Positions 28,223-36,500 of a stretch of DNA of 64,000 bases are shown in pieces. The position numbers were made by a program, and so were the translations under genes. The stretch is from Stenotrophomonas rhizophila (lineage in GTDB: Bacteria > Pseudomonadota > Gammaproteobacteria > Xanthomonadales > Xanthomonadaceae): contig NZ_CP007597.1 in assembly GCF_000661955.1 (NCBI RefSeq), forward strand, positions 4,573,728-4,637,727, read 5' to 3'. The stretch's first letter is position 1, and every line of letters starts with the position of its first letter. The notes under the pieces were generated by a model, which saw only the letters and a program-made list of their open reading frames with translations, was not told the origin of the DNA and did not search any database.

Positions 28223-28783
28223 GTGAGCCAGACTGTCTACGACATCCCCGTCACCACCATCGAAGGCCAGCCGTCGTCGCTGGCCGACTACCGCGGCAAG
28301 GTGCTGCTGGTGGTCAATGTGGCCTCCAAGTGTGGGCTGACCACGCAGTACGAAGGCCTGCAGCAGCTGTATGCGGCCAAGCACGAGGCCGGCCTGGAAG
28401 TGCTGGGTTTCCCGGCCAACAACTTCCTGGGCCAGGAGCCGGGCAGCGAGTCGGAGATCCAGCAGTTCTGCCAGCTGGAATACAACGTGGCCTTCCCGCT
28501 GTTCGCCAAGATCAGCGTGGCCGGCGATGACGTGCACCCGCTGTACCGCGCGCTGACCGAGGCACAGCCGGCCGCCACCGGTGAAGGCCCGATGCGCGAG
28601 AAGCTGGAAGGCCTGGTCACCAAGTACCCCGATCTGGTGGTCAACCCGGCGCCGGGCGTGCTGTGGAACTTCGAGAAGTTCCTGATCGGTCGCGATGGCC
28701 AGGTCATCGCGCGCTTCGCACCGGACGTGGCCGTCGACGACGCCCGCCTGGTGGCCGCGATCGACGCCGCACTGGCCGTCTGA
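28223..28783 (+). CDS. Glutathione peroxidase family protein
   Basis: The 186-residue product is a cysteine-type glutathione peroxidase, reducing peroxides with thioredoxin or glutathione. The active-site Cys37 lies in NVASKCGLT, the Gln in FPANNFLGQEPGS and the Trp in VLWNFEKFL. It starts with GTG at 28223, six to seven bases after an AAGGAA ribosome-binding site. A longer frame upstream has no family similarity. It ends just before a strong bidirectional terminator. Confidence 0.94.
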   Translation: MSQTVYDIPVTTIEGQPSSLADYRGKVLLVVNVASKCGLTTQYEGLQQLYAAKHEAGLEVLGFPANNFLGQEPGSESEIQQFCQLEYNVAFPLFAKISVAGDDVHPLYRALTEAQPAATGEGPMREKLEGLVTKYPDLVVNPAPGVLWNFEKFLIGRDGQVIARFAPDVAVDDARLVAAIDAALAV

Positions 28784-28807
28784 GTCACGGTGGGGCGCAG
28801 GCCCAAG

Positions 28808-28837
28808 AAAAAACCCCGCCTTGGCGGGGTTTTTTTT
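28808..28837. terminator. Bidirectional rho-independent terminator between the peroxidase and mlaA genes
   Basis: A stem AAAAAACCCCGCC / GGCGGGGTTTTTTT with a TT loop has A-runs on one side and eight T on the other. It can end transcription of both convergent units. Confidence 0.93.
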
Positions 28838-28843
28838 GTCCGG

Positions 28844-29848
28844 TCAGTTGCCCCAGTTGGGCATCGGCATCGCATCGACCGGGATCGGGGCGGTGTCGTC
28901 GGCGTCCTTGCCACGGGCATGCTTGCCGCGCAGGTCGTTCTCGATCTGGTAGTTGCGGCGCTGCAGCCACGCATCGCGCACCAGGGTGTATTCGTCCACG
29001 GCGTTGGCACGCATGTCGTCGATGGCCAGCAGCTGCGAACGCATGTCCACCAGCTGCAGGCCCTGCAGGCCGATGCGCACCTTGTCTTCCTCGATGGTGC
29101 GGATCGGCGAGAGCGGCATGTCGCCGGCCAGGCCGAACACGTCGCGCACGGTACGCGGGCCGAAGAACGGCAGTTCCACGTAGCGCGAACGGCGCCAGCC
29201 CCAGGCACCCAGGGTCTGGCCGAAATCTTCCTTGCGGCTGGGCACCAGCGCCTTGCTGGCCGGGTCGAACAGCCCACCTATGCCCAGCGTGGAGTTCATC
29301 AGGAACCGGCCCAGGCTGTCCCAGGCATCGTCCGGACGGCCCTGCAGCAGCTGGTTGGTGATGGTCACCGGGGCGCGCAGGTTGTTGAAGAAGTTGCTGA
29401 CGCCGGTCCGCGCGAAGCGCGGCACCACGTGGGTGTAGGCGGTGGCCAGCGGCCGTGCGATGGCGCGGTCGACCACGTTGTTGAAGCTGTGCACGCGGCG
29501 GTTGAACGGTTCCCACGGGTCGTAGATGGCCCGCTCCGGTTCCACCCCGTCCGCCGTCGGCGCCGGGCCGCCGTACAACGCGGCGAAGTCGTCTTCGGCA
29601 TTGGTCGGCGCAGCGTCACCGCTGGCTGGCGGCGTGCCGGCATCGGTGGGCGCCGCGACCTCGGCCACGGGGGCCGCGACGTCGGTGCTGGCGCTGTCGG
29701 TTGCGGCAACCGCGGTGTCGGTCGGGGCTGCAGCAGGGCTGCTGTCCACGGCAACACCGGCCGGTGCACTGTCGCGTGCGGGCTTGCCGGCACAGGCGGT
29801 CAGCGCCAGCGCCAACACGAGAAGGGGGAGGGTGCGTATGACGTTCAT
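28844..29848 (-). CDS. mlaA: MlaA (VacJ) outer-membrane lipoprotein
   Basis: MlaA removes mislocalised phospholipids from the outer leaflet of the outer membrane and passes them to MlaC. The 334-residue product has a lipobox (ALTAC). The MlaA domain starts near YDPWEPFNRRVHSFNNVVDR (about residue 110) and includes RAPVTITNQLLQGRP and LPFFGPRTVRDVFG. Compared with the usual ~250 residues there is an extra Ala/Pro/Thr/Asp-rich stretch at about residues 22-100 and a C-terminal extension. It is the last gene of the mlaFEDCB-mlaA operon, one base after mlaB. In E. coli it lies elsewhere. Confidence 0.95.
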   Translation of the reverse strand: MNVIRTLPLLVLALALTACAGKPARDSAPAGVAVDSSPAAAPTDTAVAATDSASTDVAAPVAEVAAPTDAGTPPASGDAAPTNAEDDFAALYGGPAPTADGVEPERAIYDPWEPFNRRVHSFNNVVDRAIARPLATAYTHVVPRFARTGVSNFFNNLRAPVTITNQLLQGRPDDAWDSLGRFLMNSTLGIGGLFDPASKALVPSRKEDFGQTLGAWGWRRSRYVELPFFGPRTVRDVFGLAGDMPLSPIRTIEEDKVRIGLQGLQLVDMRSQLLAIDDMRANAVDEYTLVRDAWLQRRNYQIENDLRGKHARGKDADDTAPIPVDAMPMPNWGN

Positions 29849-29849
29849 G

Positions 29850-30161
29850 TCAGCTCGCCGCAGAAAGGGCATGGAAATCCAGGGTCGGTGCGAGCCGGTA
29901 GGCGGCACTGAGTTCGTTGTAACCGGTGGGGCTGCCGATGATCTCCGCGGTGCCGCCGGCCGCGCGCGCACGCGCCGCCAGTTCGGCCAGCAGCGCCAGG
30001 CCGGCGCTGTCCACCCGCGTCACCGCCGTCAGGTCGAGCTGGCGCACGCCCTCCGGCGATGACAGCGAAGGCCACAGGGCAGTCGCCGCTGCGCGGTCGA
30101 GCACGCCGCTGAAGACCAGCGCCGTGCCGTTGCGCTGCACGCTGGCCGTGTTACTTGCCAC
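29850..30161 (-). CDS. mlaB: MlaB, STAS-domain subunit of the Mla ABC transporter
   Basis: The 103-residue cytoplasmic product is a single STAS domain: LVFSGVLDRAAATALWPSL, then LDLTAVTRVDSAGLALLAEL with the conserved Asp-Ser. MlaB binds MlaF and stabilises the MlaFEDB complex. The GTG at 30161 overlaps the end of mlaC, as expected for an operon. Sequence conservation is modest, so position carries much of the assignment. Confidence 0.88.
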   Translation of the reverse strand: MASNTASVQRNGTALVFSGVLDRAAATALWPSLSSPEGVRQLDLTAVTRVDSAGLALLAELAARARAAGGTAEIIGSPTGYNELSAAYRLAPTLDFHALSAAS

Positions 30162-30813
30162 GGGGCGCCTGACCGGCCTGCATGGTGCCGTTGCGCAGTT
30201 CGGTGGCCACCTGCTGGATCGACTTCTGGCGCAGCGGCGCATCGAACTGGGTCTTGAAGGTCTGCACGTAGGAGATGCCTTCGATCATCACGTCGAAGAT
30301 CTTCCACTGGCCGTTGACGTTGCGCATCAGGTAGTCGACCGGGGTCGGCTCGTTGCCGGCGCGCATCAGTTCGGTGGACACGCGCACGCCGCGGTTGCCC
30401 GGCAGCGGCGACTGGCCCTTCAGGCGGAAGGTCGGCTTGCCCTGGATTTCGAGCAGGGCCGCGCCGTAGCGCTGCATCAGGTTGTCGGCCATGGCATCGG
30501 CGAACAGCTTGACGTCGGCATCGGAGGCACCACGGCCGTGCACGCCCAGCACCAGGCGGGCGGCGTAGTCACGGTCGAAGGTCTTGTTGAGCTCGCTGTT
30601 GATGAAGCTGCGCAGCACCGTCGGGTTGGCGCGGAACTCGCTGCGACGCTGCTGCAGCGTGCTCAGGATGCGCGTGCTGGCGTCGAGCACGGCCTTGCCG
30701 GCGTCGTTCTGCGCGGCAGCGGCCGGAGCCGGGGCCGCCTGGGCGAAGCCCAGCGACGGAAGGCTGGCGAGCAGGGCCGAGGCAAGCAGGGCCGGAATCA
30801 GTTTACGGGTCAT
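30151..30813 (-). CDS. mlaC: MlaC periplasmic phospholipid shuttle
   Basis: The 220-residue product has a signal peptide (LIPALLASALLASLPSLGFAQA) and the MlaC (Tol-Tol-Ttg2) domain, with FDRDYAARLVLG, LMQRYGAALLEIQG, VDYLMRNVNGQWKIFDVMIE GISYVQTFKTQF. MlaC carries phospholipid between the MlaA complex in the outer membrane and MlaD in the inner membrane. It overlaps mlaD by 4 bases and mlaB by 11. Confidence 0.95.
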   Translation of the reverse strand: MTRKLIPALLASALLASLPSLGFAQAAPAPAAAAQNDAGKAVLDASTRILSTLQQRRSEFRANPTVLRSFINSELNKTFDRDYAARLVLGVHGRGASDADVKLFADAMADNLMQRYGAALLEIQGKPTFRLKGQSPLPGNRGVRVSTELMRAGNEPTPVDYLMRNVNGQWKIFDVMIEGISYVQTFKTQFDAPLRQKSIQQVATELRNGTMQAGQAPRGK

Positions 30814-31337
30814 TTCTGCGGTTCCGTTGCAGGCGCTTCAGCGCCGTGGGCGTCCTGGGACTCAGTGCCACCGGCGTTGGCCGGGCCACTGAACATATAT
30901 TTGCCAACCAACTGCAGCAGGTCTACCGCCGGCTGGGTGAAGGCGATCTCATCGCCGGACTTGAGCACGTCCGGATCACCGCCCGGCTGAAGTCCGATAT
31001 AGCTCTCGCCAAGCAAACCGCTGGTGAATATGCCCGCCGAGGTGTCGGCCGGCAGATCCTTGAACTTCGGGTCCAGCTTCAGGGTGACGATGGAGTCGAA
31101 CTTGAGCGGGTCCAGTTCGATGGCGCCGACCTGGCCGACGGTCACGCCGCCAATCTTGACCGGGGCCTGCTTGCGCAGCTGCCCGATCTGGGTGAAACGC
31201 GCCTTCAGTTCGTAGCCGTCGCTGCCAAAGCCCCAGCGTTGGTTAGTGGAGGCGACGGCCAGCACCAGCAGCGAGGCCAGCGCCAGCAGCAGGAATGCGC
31301 CGACGGAAAATTCGAGTCTGGGACCGCGGATGGCCAT
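30810..31337 (-). CDS. mlaD: MlaD, MCE-domain subunit of the Mla ABC transporter
   Basis: The 175-residue product has an N-terminal membrane helix (FSVGAFLLLALASLLVLAVA) and an MCE domain (YELKARFTQIGQLRKQAPVK, then GVTVGQVGAIEL, and GLLGESYIGLQPGG). MlaD forms the periplasmic hexameric ring that channels phospholipid to the MlaFE transporter. The C-terminal tail, after the conserved LLQLVGKYMF, is Ala/Glu/Pro-rich and probably disordered. A 64-base gap separates it from mlaE, the only clear gap in the operon. Confidence 0.95.
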   Translation of the reverse strand: MAIRGPRLEFSVGAFLLLALASLLVLAVASTNQRWGFGSDGYELKARFTQIGQLRKQAPVKIGGVTVGQVGAIELDPLKFDSIVTLKLDPKFKDLPADTSAGIFTSGLLGESYIGLQPGGDPDVLKSGDEIAFTQPAVDLLQLVGKYMFSGPANAGGTESQDAHGAEAPATEPQK

Positions 31338-31401
31338 GGTTGTCTCACTGTTCGTTTGTCAGGTGCCCAAGCGTGCCCGGGCGGGTTTCATGGATCGGTG
31401 T

Positions 31402-32151
31402 TCAGCGGAACATCATTGCCGACAGCACGAAGTTGAACATCAGTACCAGCAGCGAGGCGTTGACCACCGCGCGGGTGGTCGCCACCGAGGTGCCTTCGAT
31501 GGTGGGTTCGGCGTGGAAGCCCACGTAGGACGCCACCAGCGCGGAGGTACCGCCGAAAATCGCCGACTTCAGCATTGCCACGCCGAAGTCGTCCCAGAAG
31601 TCCACGCTGTTGCTCAGCGCCGACCAGAACACCCCGTTGTCCAGGCCCAGCACGTGGACCGCTTCGAAGTAGCTGGCGCTGATGGCCAGCGAGCAGAAGA
31701 TGCCGGTGAGCAGGGGCACGGTGAGCACCGCCGCCCAGAAGCGCGGGGCCACCACCTTGGCGATCGGGTCGATGGCCATCAGCTCCAGCGCCTTGATCTG
31801 GTCGGTGGCGCGCATCAGGCCCAGTTCGGCGGCGATCGAGCTGCCGGCGCGGCCGATGAACAGCAGCGCGGTCAGCACCGGCGCCAGTTCGCGGTACAGC
31901 GACAGCCCCAGCAGCGTGGACAGCGCATCGGCGGCGCCGAAGGTGGTCAGCGTGCGGTAGCCCTGCAGGGTCAGCACCAGGCCGACGAAGGCACCGCCCA
32001 CGGCGATGATCGGCAGCGAGCGGGCGCCCACCTTGTAGATCTCGCGGGTGAGCTCGGCCAGGAAATCGGCAGTGGGCAGTGAACCGCGCAGCACCGTCAG
32101 CGAGAACAGGCCGGCGCGGCCCAGCGAGCGGGTGGCGTCAACAAACGGCAT
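31402..32151 (-). CDS. mlaE: MlaE permease of the phospholipid transporter
   Basis: The 249-residue product is the membrane permease of the Mla ABC transporter. It has about five to six membrane segments and family motifs VGARSLPIIAVGGAFVGLVL, LYRELAPVLTALLFIGRAGS with the conserved Glu, and IKALELMAIDPIAKVVAPRF. It overlaps mlaF by one base (ATGA) and lies 64 bases upstream of mlaD. Together MlaF, E, D, B form the inner-membrane lipid transporter. Confidence 0.96.
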   Translation of the reverse strand: MPFVDATRSLGRAGLFSLTVLRGSLPTADFLAELTREIYKVGARSLPIIAVGGAFVGLVLTLQGYRTLTTFGAADALSTLLGLSLYRELAPVLTALLFIGRAGSSIAAELGLMRATDQIKALELMAIDPIAKVVAPRFWAAVLTVPLLTGIFCSLAISASYFEAVHVLGLDNGVFWSALSNSVDFWDDFGVAMLKSAIFGGTSALVASYVGFHAEPTIEGTSVATTRAVVNASLLVLMFNFVLSAMMFR

Positions 32152-32948
32152 CAGGCAACCCTCGCGCGCGGCGCGGCATCGAACGGAATCGGGCCATCGG
32201 GCTGGCCGTGCAGGAACTGGCGCAGCAGCGGGTCCTGGCTGGCGTCCAGGTCGGCCGGGCTGCCCTGGAACACCACGCCGCCATTGGCGATCGCGATCAC
32301 CTGGTCGCAGATCGGCAGGGTCTCGTGCACATGGTGGCTGACGATGATGCTGGTCAGGCCCAGGCTGTGGTTGAGGCGCTGGATCAGGCTCATGATCACC
32401 CCCGAGGCGATCGGGTCCAGCCCGGTCAGCGGCTCGTCGTAGATCATCAGCGGCGGGTCCAGGGCCAGCGCGCGGGCCAGCGCCACGCGCCGGGCCATGC
32501 CGCCGGACAGCTCGCGCGGCCAGGCATCGGCGGCGGCCAGCAGGCCCACCGCGTGCAGCTTCATGTCCACCAGGCGGCGCAGCACCGGGGCCGGCAGGCG
32601 GGTGTGGGTGCGCAGCGGCAGGGCGACGTTCTCGGCCACGGTCAGGTCGGTGAGCAGGCCATTGCCCTGCAGCAGCACGCCCACGCTGCGGCGCATCTCG
32701 CGCAGCGCACTGCTGCGCTCGGGGATCGGCTGGCCGAACAGGGTGATCGTGCCGGCCACCGGGCGCAGTTCGCCGGTCAGCGCCGCCAGCAGGGTGGACT
32801 TGCCGCTGCCCGACGGGCCCAGCACGGCGGTGATGCTGCCGCGCGGCACCTGCAGCGAAACGTCGCGCAGGATGCTGCGACCGCCGCGATCGATACGCAC
32901 GTTGGACAACTGCACCAGCGGGACTTCGGAAGCCGTCATGGACGCCAT
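32151..32948 (-). CDS. mlaF: MlaF ATPase of the phospholipid transporter
   Basis: MlaF powers lipid transport by the MlaFEDB complex. The product (about 265 residues) is an ABC ATPase with Walker A GPSGSGKST, a VGVLLQGNGLLTDLTVAENV segment with the Q-loop, signature LSGGMARR, Walker B LMIYDEPLTGLD and the H-loop His in SHHVHE. The ATG at 32948 (MASMTASEVP) is chosen; 32939 is possible. It is the first gene of the operon and is divergent from recC across a 204-base gap that must hold both promoters; I could not place them with confidence. Confidence 0.95.
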   Translation of the reverse strand: MASMTASEVPLVQLSNVRIDRGGRSILRDVSLQVPRGSITAVLGPSGSGKSTLLAALTGELRPVAGTITLFGQPIPERSSALREMRRSVGVLLQGNGLLTDLTVAENVALPLRTHTRLPAPVLRRLVDMKLHAVGLLAAADAWPRELSGGMARRVALARALALDPPLMIYDEPLTGLDPIASGVIMSLIQRLNHSLGLTSIIVSHHVHETLPICDQVIAIANGGVVFQGSPADLDASQDPLLRQFLHGQPDGPIPFDAAPRARVA

Positions 32949-33152
32949 TAACAAAATTCCAACGTTGTAAGATCGTGGTGAACGGCTGAACATAACCGAA
33001 CTGGACCGTGCAGTATTGTGGCACGACCCTGGCGCCCGGCCTGCGACGCCGCTCGCAACACACCGTGCCGGTACGCGGCATGCCGGGTTTTTCATGCGGA
33101 TCCGAGCCCGGCCACCCTCGTGATCGCGCGGCCGCTGCGGCACACTGGCGCG

Positions 33153-36100
33153 ATGACTGATGCTGCGTCCGACTTCCGCCTGTACCACTCCAACTCACTC
33201 GACGTGCTGGCTGCGCTGCTGGCCACGGCCGTGCGTGAGCCGGTACCGGGCCAGTCCGTGCTGGTGCCGGAGGTGGTGCTGATCCCGCAGGTCGCGATGC
33301 GGCGCTGGCTGCAGTCCACCCTGGCGGTCGAGTATGGCATTGCCGCCAACCTGGAATTCCTCACCCCGGGCGAGTTCGTCGCCCGCGCGCTCAACGCCAA
33401 CGTGCCGGGTGAGCATGACGACCTCACCGCGGCGGCGCTGCGCTGGAAACTGTATGCCGCGCTGACCGACCCCGCAGTGCTGGCGCAGGCACCCATGCAG
33501 GCGCTGCAGGCCTACCTGTCGGTGGCCGATCCGCTCAAGCCGTGGGCGTTGGCCGGCGAGCTGGCGGCGGTGTACGAGAAGTACCAGGCCTGGCGTCGCG
33601 ACTGGCTGCTGCGCTGGGAGGCCGGGGCCGACGCGCAGGACCCGCAGGCCATCCTGTGGCGGCACATCGCCAGTGGCCACCAGTACCGCGCGCGCCGCAT
33701 CGATGCCTACCTGTCGCGCTTCGAAGGCCCGGGCCGGCCATTGCCGCAGGGCCTGCCGGCGCGGGTGTTCGCCTTTGCCACGCTCAACATCTCCCCCGAC
33801 GTGCTGCGGGTGATGGCCACCCAGGCCCGGGTCGGCACGATGCACTTCTACCTGCCCACGCCCACCCAGGCCTACTGGGGCGACCTGCAGACGCTCGGCG
33901 AGAAGCTGCGCAGCGGCGCGCCGGACCCGTTCGGCGACGCGGCCGGCGAGAACCGCCTGCTGCAGGCCTGGGGCGCGGCCGGCCGCGACTTCATGGCAGT
34001 GCTGGGCAGTTATGAAGTGGTGCATCCGTCGGGCGAGATCGCCGCCTATGACGATCCCGAAGACGATGCGCGCCCGGACATGGACGCCGGCGGACTGTCC
34101 GACAGCCTGCTGCACCGGCTGCAGCGCGACCTGTTCCATCGCCGCGGCCAGCCGGCCGGCGCGCGCCGCGAGGGCCTGCGCCACGACGACCCCAGCCTGC
34201 AGGTGCACGCCTGCCACACCCGCCTGCGCGAGTTGCAGGTGCTGCACGACCAGCTGCGCGCGCTGTTGCAGGACCCGCGCTTCGACCCGCCGCTGCAGGC
34301 CCGCGACATCGCGGTGCTGGCCCCGGACATCGATCCCTACGTGCCTTACCTGGAAGCGGTGTTCGGCGGGCGCAGCGGCGGCGAGGACCATATTCCCTAC
34401 GCGCTGGCCGACACCAGTCCGCTGGCCGGCGAACCGCTGGCCGACGTGTTCGTGCACCTGCTGGGCCTGCCGGTGTCGCGCTTCGGCTTGAACGAAGTAC
34501 TGGACCTGCTGGCCAGCGCGCCGCTGGCCGAGGCCGCCGGTCTGGATGCGGCCGCCTTTGATCGCCTGCACGACTGGCTGCAGGCCGCCGGCGCGCGCTG
34601 GGGCCTGGATGCCCAGCACCGCCACCAGCACCAGGCCCCGCGCGACGATGCCTTCACCTGGCAGTTCGCGCTGGACCGGCTGCTGCTCGGTCATGCCAGT
34701 GGCAGCGACGGCGATATCGCCGGGGTGGCGCCCTGGCCGGAACTGGAAGGCAGCGCGCTCGACGCGCTGGATCGCCTGCTGGGCCTGCTGCGGGTGCTGG
34801 CCCGCTACCAGCGCGTGCTGGGCGAGGCGATGCCGCCGGCGCACTGGCGCCAGCGCCTGCTGGCGTTGCTGGATGCGCTGCTGCCGATTCCCCCGCAGGC
34901 GGCCAGCAGCCAGCGTGCGCTGGAGCGCCTGCGCAAGCTGATCAACGAATTCGCCCGCGACGCCCACCAGGCCGAGTTCCAGGGCGAGGTGGCCCCGGAA
35001 GTGGTGCGCGCGCACTTCGCCGGCGTGCTGGCCGAAGCGGACACCCGCGCGCCGCTGCTCACCGGCGGGATCAGTTTCGGCCGCATGGTGCCAATGCGCC
35101 TGCTGCCGTTCCGGGTGATCTGCGTGCTGGGCCTCAACGACGGCGATTTCCCGCGCCGCGATCCGGCTGCCGGGCTGAACCAGCTCACCGCCGAACTGGG
35201 CACGGACAAGCGCCGCTACGGCGACCGCTCGCTGCGCGAGGACGACCGCTTTCTGTTCCTTCAGCTGTTTGCCTCGGCGCAGGACGTGTTCTACCTGAGC
35301 TACCTGGGCGCCGATCCGCGCGATGGAAGCGTGCGCGAACCCTCGGTGCTGGTCAGTGAGCTGATCGATGCGGCGGCCGAGTACCACCAGGTGCCGGCCA
35401 CCGCTGCCCGCCAGCTCACCGTGCGCCACGCGCTGCAGCCGTTCGCGCCGGCCGCGTTCGGCGGCGGCGACGAGCCGCGCCGCTTCAGCTATCGCCAGCA
35501 GTGGCATCCGGCCGCGGGATCGCTGGGCGGGCGGCGGCGCCCGCTGGGCGCGTGGTTCGACCAGCCGTTGCCGCCGGCCGACACGCTGCCGGGCGAGACC
35601 GAACTCAGCCTGGATGCGCTGCGCCGCTTCCTGACCGATCCGGCCAGCCAGTTCCTGTCGCAACGGCTGGGCCTGCGCCTGCCCGAAGACCTGGCCGACG
35701 CCGACGACGTGGAGCCGCTGGTGATGGCCGCGCGCGGCACCGACACCCTGCGGCTGCAGCAGGCGGTGATCGACGCCACCCTGGGCCAGGACCAGGCGCC
35801 GCTGTATCCGCGGCTGCGCGCACGTGCGCTGCTGCCGTCCGGTGCGTTGGGCGAGCGCCAGTTCGAGGTGCTGCAGGGACAGACCCGGCCCTACGCGCAG
35901 GCGTTGGCGCAGTGGCAGGCCGGCAGCGTGGCCGACAGCCGCCGGCATGAGGTCGTCATCGATGGCGTGCGCCTGCACGGGCGCATCAACGACGTGCATG
36001 CGCAGGGCATCGTGCGCCTGCGCCCGGGGCCGCTCAACGGCCGCGCCGCGATCCGCAACGGCCTGGACTGGCTGCTGGCCAACGCCGCCGGCGACACGCT

Positions 36101-36500
36101 GCCGCTGGTGCAGTTCCACGACAGTGGCGAGGATGGCCTGGGCCCGCATGTGCTGCCGCCGCTGCCGCCCGAACAGGCGCAGCAGGTGCTGCGGCGGCTG
36201 CTGCAGCTGCGCAACGAGGGGCTGCGCGCGCCGCTCTTGTATGCGCCGTCCACCGGTTGGGCGCTGTATACCGCCCTGCCAGCCAAGCGCGAGGCCGAGG
36301 GCCGCGCCCGGTGGTACGGCAGTGACCGCAGCTGGGCCGAATCCAGCGGTGCCGGCTACCAGCTTGCGCTGCGCGGCCACGATCCCTTCGCCAGCGCCGA
36401 CAGTTACCGGCAGCTGCTGCACAACAGCTTCGTGGTGTTCACCGCGGTGCGCGAAGGCCGGGTGTTTGCCGGCTTCGACGAACAAGGCGCCGCGCGATGA
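33153..36500 (+). CDS. recC: Exodeoxyribonuclease V subunit gamma (RecC)
   Basis: RecC is the subunit of RecBCD that recognises Chi and holds DNA ends together during repair of double-strand breaks. The 1115-residue product starts MTDAASDFRLYHSNSLDVLA, with the family N-terminus VPEVVLIPQVAMRRWLQSTLA (UvrD-like without Walker motifs) and the conserved LLPFRVICVLGLNDGDFPRR in the middle. The C-terminal nuclease-like domain lacks catalytic residues, as in other RecC. It overlaps recB by four bases (ATGA). Confidence 0.96.
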   Translation: MTDAASDFRLYHSNSLDVLAALLATAVREPVPGQSVLVPEVVLIPQVAMRRWLQSTLAVEYGIAANLEFLTPGEFVARALNANVPGEHDDLTAAALRWKLYAALTDPAVLAQAPMQALQAYLSVADPLKPWALAGELAAVYEKYQAWRRDWLLRWEAGADAQDPQAILWRHIASGHQYRARRIDAYLSRFEGPGRPLPQGLPARVFAFATLNISPDVLRVMATQARVGTMHFYLPTPTQAYWGDLQTLGEKLRSGAPDPFGDAAGENRLLQAWGAAGRDFMAVLGSYEVVHPSGEIAAYDDPEDDARPDMDAGGLSDSLLHRLQRDLFHRRGQPAGARREGLRHDDPSLQVHACHTRLRELQVLHDQLRALLQDPRFDPPLQARDIAVLAPDIDPYVPYLEAVFGGRSGGEDHIPYALADTSPLAGEPLADVFVHLLGLPVSRFGLNEVLDLLASAPLAEAAGLDAAAFDRLHDWLQAAGARWGLDAQHRHQHQAPRDDAFTWQFALDRLLLGHASGSDGDIAGVAPWPELEGSALDALDRLLGLLRVLARYQRVLGEAMPPAHWRQRLLALLDALLPIPPQAASSQRALERLRKLINEFARDAHQAEFQGEVAPEVVRAHFAGVLAEADTRAPLLTGGISFGRMVPMRLLPFRVICVLGLNDGDFPRRDPAAGLNQLTAELGTDKRRYGDRSLREDDRFLFLQLFASAQDVFYLSYLGADPRDGSVREPSVLVSELIDAAAEYHQVPATAARQLTVRHALQPFAPAAFGGGDEPRRFSYRQQWHPAAGSLGGRRRPLGAWFDQPLPPADTLPGETELSLDALRRFLTDPASQFLSQRLGLRLPEDLADADDVEPLVMAARGTDTLRLQQAVIDATLGQDQAPLYPRLRARALLPSGALGERQFEVLQGQTRPYAQALAQWQAGSVADSRRHEVVIDGVRLHGRINDVHAQGIVRLRPGPLNGRAAIRNGLDWLLANAAGDTLPLVQFHDSGEDGLGPHVLPPLPPEQAQQVLRRLLQLRNEGLRAPLLYAPSTGWALYTALPAKREAEGRARWYGSDRSWAESSGAGYQLALRGHDPFASADSYRQLLHNSFVVFTAVREGRVFAGFDEQGAAR

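Noticed and set aside
33195..36485. 1096-codon minus-strand frame opposite recC, and a 1410-codon one opposite recB
   Set aside because: Both are antisense shadows of GC-rich genes whose plus-strand products carry full RecC and RecB motifs.
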